Positions 13,129-16,407 of a DNA stretch of 16,407 nt are shown piece by piece (the first letter of the stretch is position 1; every line of letters begins with the position of its first letter). A program made the position numbers and the translations under genes. The notes beneath the pieces are model-generated. The model was not told where the DNA came from. It did no database searches and saw nothing but the letters and a program-made list of their open reading frames with translations. Origin of the DNA: Oscillospiraceae bacterium. GTDB taxonomy: Bacteria > Bacillota > Clostridia > Oscillospirales > Acutalibacteraceae. The stretch is taken from positions 1 to 16,407 of the forward strand of contig CADBPL010000093.1 of the NCBI GenBank assembly GCA_902796535.1. Direction: 5' to 3'.

Positions 13129-16100
13129 ATGTTTTTGAAAGCACTTGAAATGCAGGGGTTCAAGTCGTTCCCCGACAAAACCGTGCTCGAATTCGGTCAG
13201 GGCATCACCTCTGTTGTCGGGCCGAACGGTTCCGGCAAGAGCAACATCGCCGATGCGGTGCGCTGGGTGCTGGGCGAACAATCCAGCAAAAACCTGCGCG
13301 GTTCCAAAATGGAAGACGTTATTTTCAGCGGCACGAATATCCGCAAGGCGCAGGGCTTTGCGGAGGTGACGCTGCGGCTGGATAACGCCGACCGTTCCCT
13401 GCAAAGCGACAGGGACGAGGTGACCGTCACGCGGCGTTACTACCGCTCGGGCGAAAGCGAATACATTCTCAACGGCGAGATCTGCCGTTTGAAAGACGTC
13501 AACGAAATGTTTATGGACACGGGCCTGGGACGCGACGGCTATTCCATGGTCAGTCAGGGGCGAGTGGCCGACATGGTCTCGTCCAAATCCAGCCAGCGCC
13601 GCGATATGCTCGAGGAAGCGGCGGGCATTTCACATTATCGCTACCGCCGCAACGACGCCAACCGCAAGCTGGCTCTGGCGGAAGAAAACATGATCCGCCT
13701 GCGCGACATCCTCACCGAACTGGAAAGCCGCGTCGGGCCGCTGAAGGTGCAAAGCGAAAAGGCGCAAAAGTTTCTGGTGCTCGCTGAGGAACGCAAGACG
13801 CTGGAGATCGGGCTGTGGCTGCACACCATTGACCGGGTGCGCGAACAGCTCAAGCAGCAGGAAGACAAGCTGACGGTCGCCTCGGCTCAGTATGAGGCAG
13901 TGGAGGCCGAGCTTGAAAAAATCGTGAACGATATGGAGGCGGCCATGGCGCAAAGTCAGGCCGACACCGTGAAAATCGACGAAATGCGCCGCAGCGCTTC
14001 CGAATTGGAAGAGCAGGCGGCTCAGATCGACGCAAAAATCGCGGTCGAACTCAACTCCATTGAACATAATAACGCCACCATTGAACGCATCACGCGCGAA
14101 ATGGAGGCGGCGGTGGAATCCAGACAGGATCTTGACGACGAGATCACCGAGACCATGCAGACGGTCGAGCTGCTGAAAAAAGCGGAAAAGCAAAAGATCG
14201 CGCTGCTCACGCAGGCTGCCGACCGGATCGAGGCGATCCGCCATGAGAGCCGCGGCTATGCCGAGCAGATCGCCGAACGCTCCGAGCAGATCGCACAGCT
14301 GGCGCAGCAGATCGGCGACAAGCGCGTGGCCATTTCCACGGCGAAGTCCTCCGCAGAGGAGATCACGCTGCGGCTGGAGACCATTGACGAGGTCGCCGCT
14401 TCGCGCAGCGAAGCCATTGCCAGGCTTGACGGGCAGCTGACCGAGGCGCTCGATCAGCTCAAGGCGGCCGAACAGACCGTGACGGAGCTGACCAACGCGG
14501 TCAGAGGCTATGAAATGAAGGTGAACAGTCGCGGCGAAAAGGCTGACGCCAAGCGCCGCGAAACGGAGGAAGCCGAGCGGGAGATCGACCGCAAGCGCTC
14601 CCGCGCCAAAATGCTCGACGACCTCGAAAAAAACATGGAGGGGTATTCCGGCAGCGTCAAGGCCGTGATGAAAGAGGTCAAGCGCGGCACGATGCGCGGC
14701 ATTCGGGGCGTGCTCTCTCAGTTGATTTCCGTTGAAGAGGAATACTCGGTTGCCATTGAGACCGCTCTGGGCAACGCGCTGCAAAACATCGTGACCGAAA
14801 GCGAAACCGACGCCAAGCGCGCCATCAACTTCCTCAAAGAGAACCGTCTGGGCCGCGCGACCTTCCTGCCTGTTTCCGCCATTCGCGGCCGCAAGCTGGA
14901 AGAAAAAGGGCTGGAGGATCAATACGGCTTTATTGCCGTGGCCGATGAGCTGGTCGGCAGCGACCGGGGGCTGCGGGAGATCGTTTCTTCCCTTTTGGGC
15001 AAGACCATCGTGGTCGAGGATATGGACTGCGCCATTGCCATCGGCAAAAAATACAGTCACCGCTTCAAGATCGTCACGCTTGACGGGCAGGTCGTCAACC
15101 CCGGCGGCTCCATGACGGGCGGTTCCCGCACGCAAAACGCCGGCATTCTCAGCCGTGTGAACGAGATCGAACGGCTGGGCGCCGAATGCCTCAAGCTCGA
15201 ACAGCAGCAGGCGGAACGGCAGGCCGAATATAAACAACTGCTTTCCGATCTGGCGGCGTGCCGCGCCGATCTGACCGGCACGCAGGCCGATTTGACCCGC
15301 GCGCAGGAGGACGTTATCCGCCGCGAGGGCGAGATCAAGCTGCTGCGCGACCGTTTGAGCGATACGACCCGTTCGCTGCGCGAATTGCAGGCGGAAAAGG
15401 AAACGGCGGGCGAACGCCTGGCGAACCTGCAAAAAACGATCGAACAGATTCAGGGCGAGATCGGCGCGCTGGATGAGCAGATCGTTTCACTGCGGGAAAA
15501 AACGGCCGAACTGAACCGGAACCGCGAGCAGCTGACGCTGGATGAGGATGAGAACCGCAGGGCGGAAGGCCGCGCCAAGCTCGATTTGCTGGCGGTGCAA
15601 AAGGATATCCAGTCCAAACAGGAAACCGTCGCCATGCTGCGCCACCGCATGACCAATCAGGGGCTTCGCATGGAAGACCTCAACCGCGAGATCAGCGGCA
15701 TTGCCGAGGGCAGCCGCGAGATCAAGGCGAACATCAAGCTGCTGGAGCAGCAGGCGCAGCAGCTGCGCAGCCGCGGCAGGGTATCCAATGAAGACGTGGA
15801 AAAGCTCATTGCCGACAAGCAGCGGCAGGACGAGCTGGCGGCTCACCTGCGTCAGGAGGAACGCGCCAGATCGGCCGACCGCGAAAAGCTCGGCGGCGAA
15901 GTGGCGCGTTTGGAGGAGCGAAAAGCCGTGATGGAAAAAGAGCTGGACGACACCGTCGCCAAGCTCTACGATGAATATCAGCTCAGCCGCCGTGAGGCGC
16001 AGGAAATGGGCATTGTGCTGGAAGACATCGGCGAGGCGCGCCGCCGGCTGCAGGAGATCAAGAACAAGATCCGCGCACTGGGCAGCGTGAACGTGGGCGC

Positions 16101-16407
16101 CATCGACGAATACAAAGAGGTGTCCGAGCGCTACGAATACATGAGCGCGCAGATCAGCGATATTGAAAAATCCAAGGCCGAGCTGGAAAAGCTGATCACG
16201 GAATTGACCGCCAAAATGGCCGAGCAGTTCCGCGAGCAGTTTGCCAAAATCAACCGCCATTTCGGCGAGACCTTTGCCGAATTGTTCGACGGCGGCAAGG
16301 CGGAGCTTGTGCTGGAGGATGAGCACAACGTGCTGGAATGCCCGATCGAGATCAAGGTGCAGCCGCCCGGCAAAAACGTGCAGAACATCGACCTGCTTTC
16401 CGGCGGC
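13129..16407 (+). CDS. smc: chromosome segregation ATPase SMC, C-terminally cut by window end
   Basis: This is the core subunit of the SMC-ScpAB condensin that organises and segregates the chromosome. The reading frame is open for 1093 codons to the window edge; bacterial SMC is about 1190 aa. Starting MFLKALEMQGFKSFPDKTVL, it shows Walker A GPNGSGKSN (31-39), ADAVRWVLGEQSSKNLRG, and the Q-loop/R-region SMVSQGRVADMVSSKSSQRR. Long heptad coiled coils rich in Glu, Lys and Gln follow. The hinge is at about residues 510-675, with VNPGGSMTGGS, then the returning coiled coil and SVNVGAIDEYKEVSERY. The last visible residues are IDLLSGG, the start of the ABC signature; Walker B lies beyond. No frameshift was seen in a line-by-line translation of the first 2 kb and the last part. 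The RBS is a modest AAGGA. Confidence 0.98.
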   Translation, partial: MFLKALEMQGFKSFPDKTVLEFGQGITSVVGPNGSGKSNIADAVRWVLGEQSSKNLRGSKMEDVIFSGTNIRKAQGFAEVTLRLDNADRSLQSDRDEVTVTRRYYRSGESEYILNGEICRLKDVNEMFMDTGLGRDGYSMVSQGRVADMVSSKSSQRRDMLEEAAGISHYRYRRNDANRKLALAEENMIRLRDILTELESRVGPLKVQSEKAQKFLVLAEERKTLEIGLWLHTIDRVREQLKQQEDKLTVASAQYEAVEAELEKIVNDMEAAMAQSQADTVKIDEMRRSASELEEQAAQIDAKIAVELNSIEHNNATIERITREMEAAVESRQDLDDEITETMQTVELLKKAEKQKIALLTQAADRIEAIRHESRGYAEQIAERSEQIAQLAQQIGDKRVAISTAKSSAEEITLRLETIDEVAASRSEAIARLDGQLTEALDQLKAAEQTVTELTNAVRGYEMKVNSRGEKADAKRRETEEAEREIDRKRSRAKMLDDLEKNMEGYSGSVKAVMKEVKRGTMRGIRGVLSQLISVEEEYSVAIETALGNALQNIVTESETDAKRAINFLKENRLGRATFLPVSAIRGRKLEEKGLEDQYGFIAVADELVGSDRGLREIVSSLLGKTIVVEDMDCAIAIGKKYSHRFKIVTLDGQVVNPGGSMTGGSRTQNAGILSRVNEIERLGAECLKLEQQQAERQAEYKQLLSDLAACRADLTGTQADLTRAQEDVIRREGEIKLLRDRLSDTTRSLRELQAEKETAGERLANLQKTIEQIQGEIGALDEQIVSLREKTAELNRNREQLTLDEDENRRAEGRAKLDLLAVQKDIQSKQETVAMLRHRMTNQGLRMEDLNREISGIAEGSREIKANIKLLEQQAQQLRSRGRVSNEDVEKLIADKQRQDELAAHLRQEERARSADREKLGGEVARLEERKAVMEKELDDTVAKLYDEYQLSRREAQEMGIVLEDIGEARRRLQEIKNKIRALGSVNVGAIDEYKEVSERYEYMSAQISDIEKSKAELEKLITELTAKMAEQFREQFAKINRHFGETFAELFDGGKAELVLEDEHNVLECPIEIKVQPPGKNVQNIDLLSGG

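Noticed and set aside
13630..15432. A 600-codon open frame on the minus strand opposite smc.
   Set aside because: It mirrors the SMC coiled-coil codons and gives a repetitive Leu/Phe/Gln/Arg-rich translation without a family signature or a ribosome-binding site. It is a codon-bias shadow.
1..16407. CRISPR arrays, insertion sequences, phage genes, tRNA or rRNA genes, toxin-antitoxin or defence modules.
   Set aside because: No regularly spaced repeats, transposase or integrase motifs, cloverleaf sequences or defence-type domains were recognised. Gene content and composition look like core chromosome throughout.

Overview
This is a chromosomal, mostly housekeeping segment of an endospore-forming, moderately GC-rich Firmicute. 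It is most likely a Clostridia member of the Oscillospiraceae/Ruminococcaceae type; that placement is inferred from gene content and style, not from a search. The evidence is a dipicolinate synthase pair (dpaA-dpaB), purine-rich Shine-Dalgarno sites of the AGGAGG type, the infC-rpmI-rplT operon with a probable AUU start on infC, and the order dprA-topA-trmFO known from Firmicutes. Genes are GC-rich and tightly packed. The few intergenic gaps are AT-rich and carry recognisable promoters.

Layout. Positions 1-87 (minus) hold the first 29 codons of murC. Positions 88-188 form a divergent promoter region, with a sigma-A-like promoter for murC overlapping a sigma-K-like promoter for dpaA. Positions 189-1594 (plus) are dpaA-dpaB, making spore dipicolinate. 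Positions 1608-4527 are a minus-strand operon read as DUF1934 (YwiB-like), then argS, then a glycerophosphodiesterase, converging on dpaB. Positions 4528-4824 are a second divergent promoter region. It contains a near-consensus promoter and a structured leader ending in an attenuator-type terminator ahead of infC. Positions 4825-5956 are infC-rpmI-rplT, closed by a strong intrinsic terminator.

From 6014 to the end everything is on the plus strand and almost contiguous: TrmH/SpoU-family RNA methyltransferase, dprA, topA, trmFO, rnc, an Elp3-like radical SAM protein, and smc. The window ends inside the SMC ABC signature (LSGG). Stop/start overlaps occur at trmH/dprA (ATGA), topA/trmFO (8 nt) and rnc/radical SAM (ATGA). 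They indicate a co-translated string devoted to RNA modification and processing plus DNA topology, uptake and segregation.

No mobile element, CRISPR array, tRNA or rRNA gene is evident, and I see no clearly novel multi-gene system. The best leads are regulatory: (1) overlapping divergent sigma-A and sigma-K promoters between murC and dpaA; (2) an identical 12-bp motif with a palindromic core in both minus-strand promoters; (3) the infC leader with three hairpins and an ATT start; (4) a consensus-like promoter embedded in the trmH-family gene, downstream of the rplT terminator; and (5) a conserved but functionally obscure Elp3-like radical SAM gene between rnc and smc.
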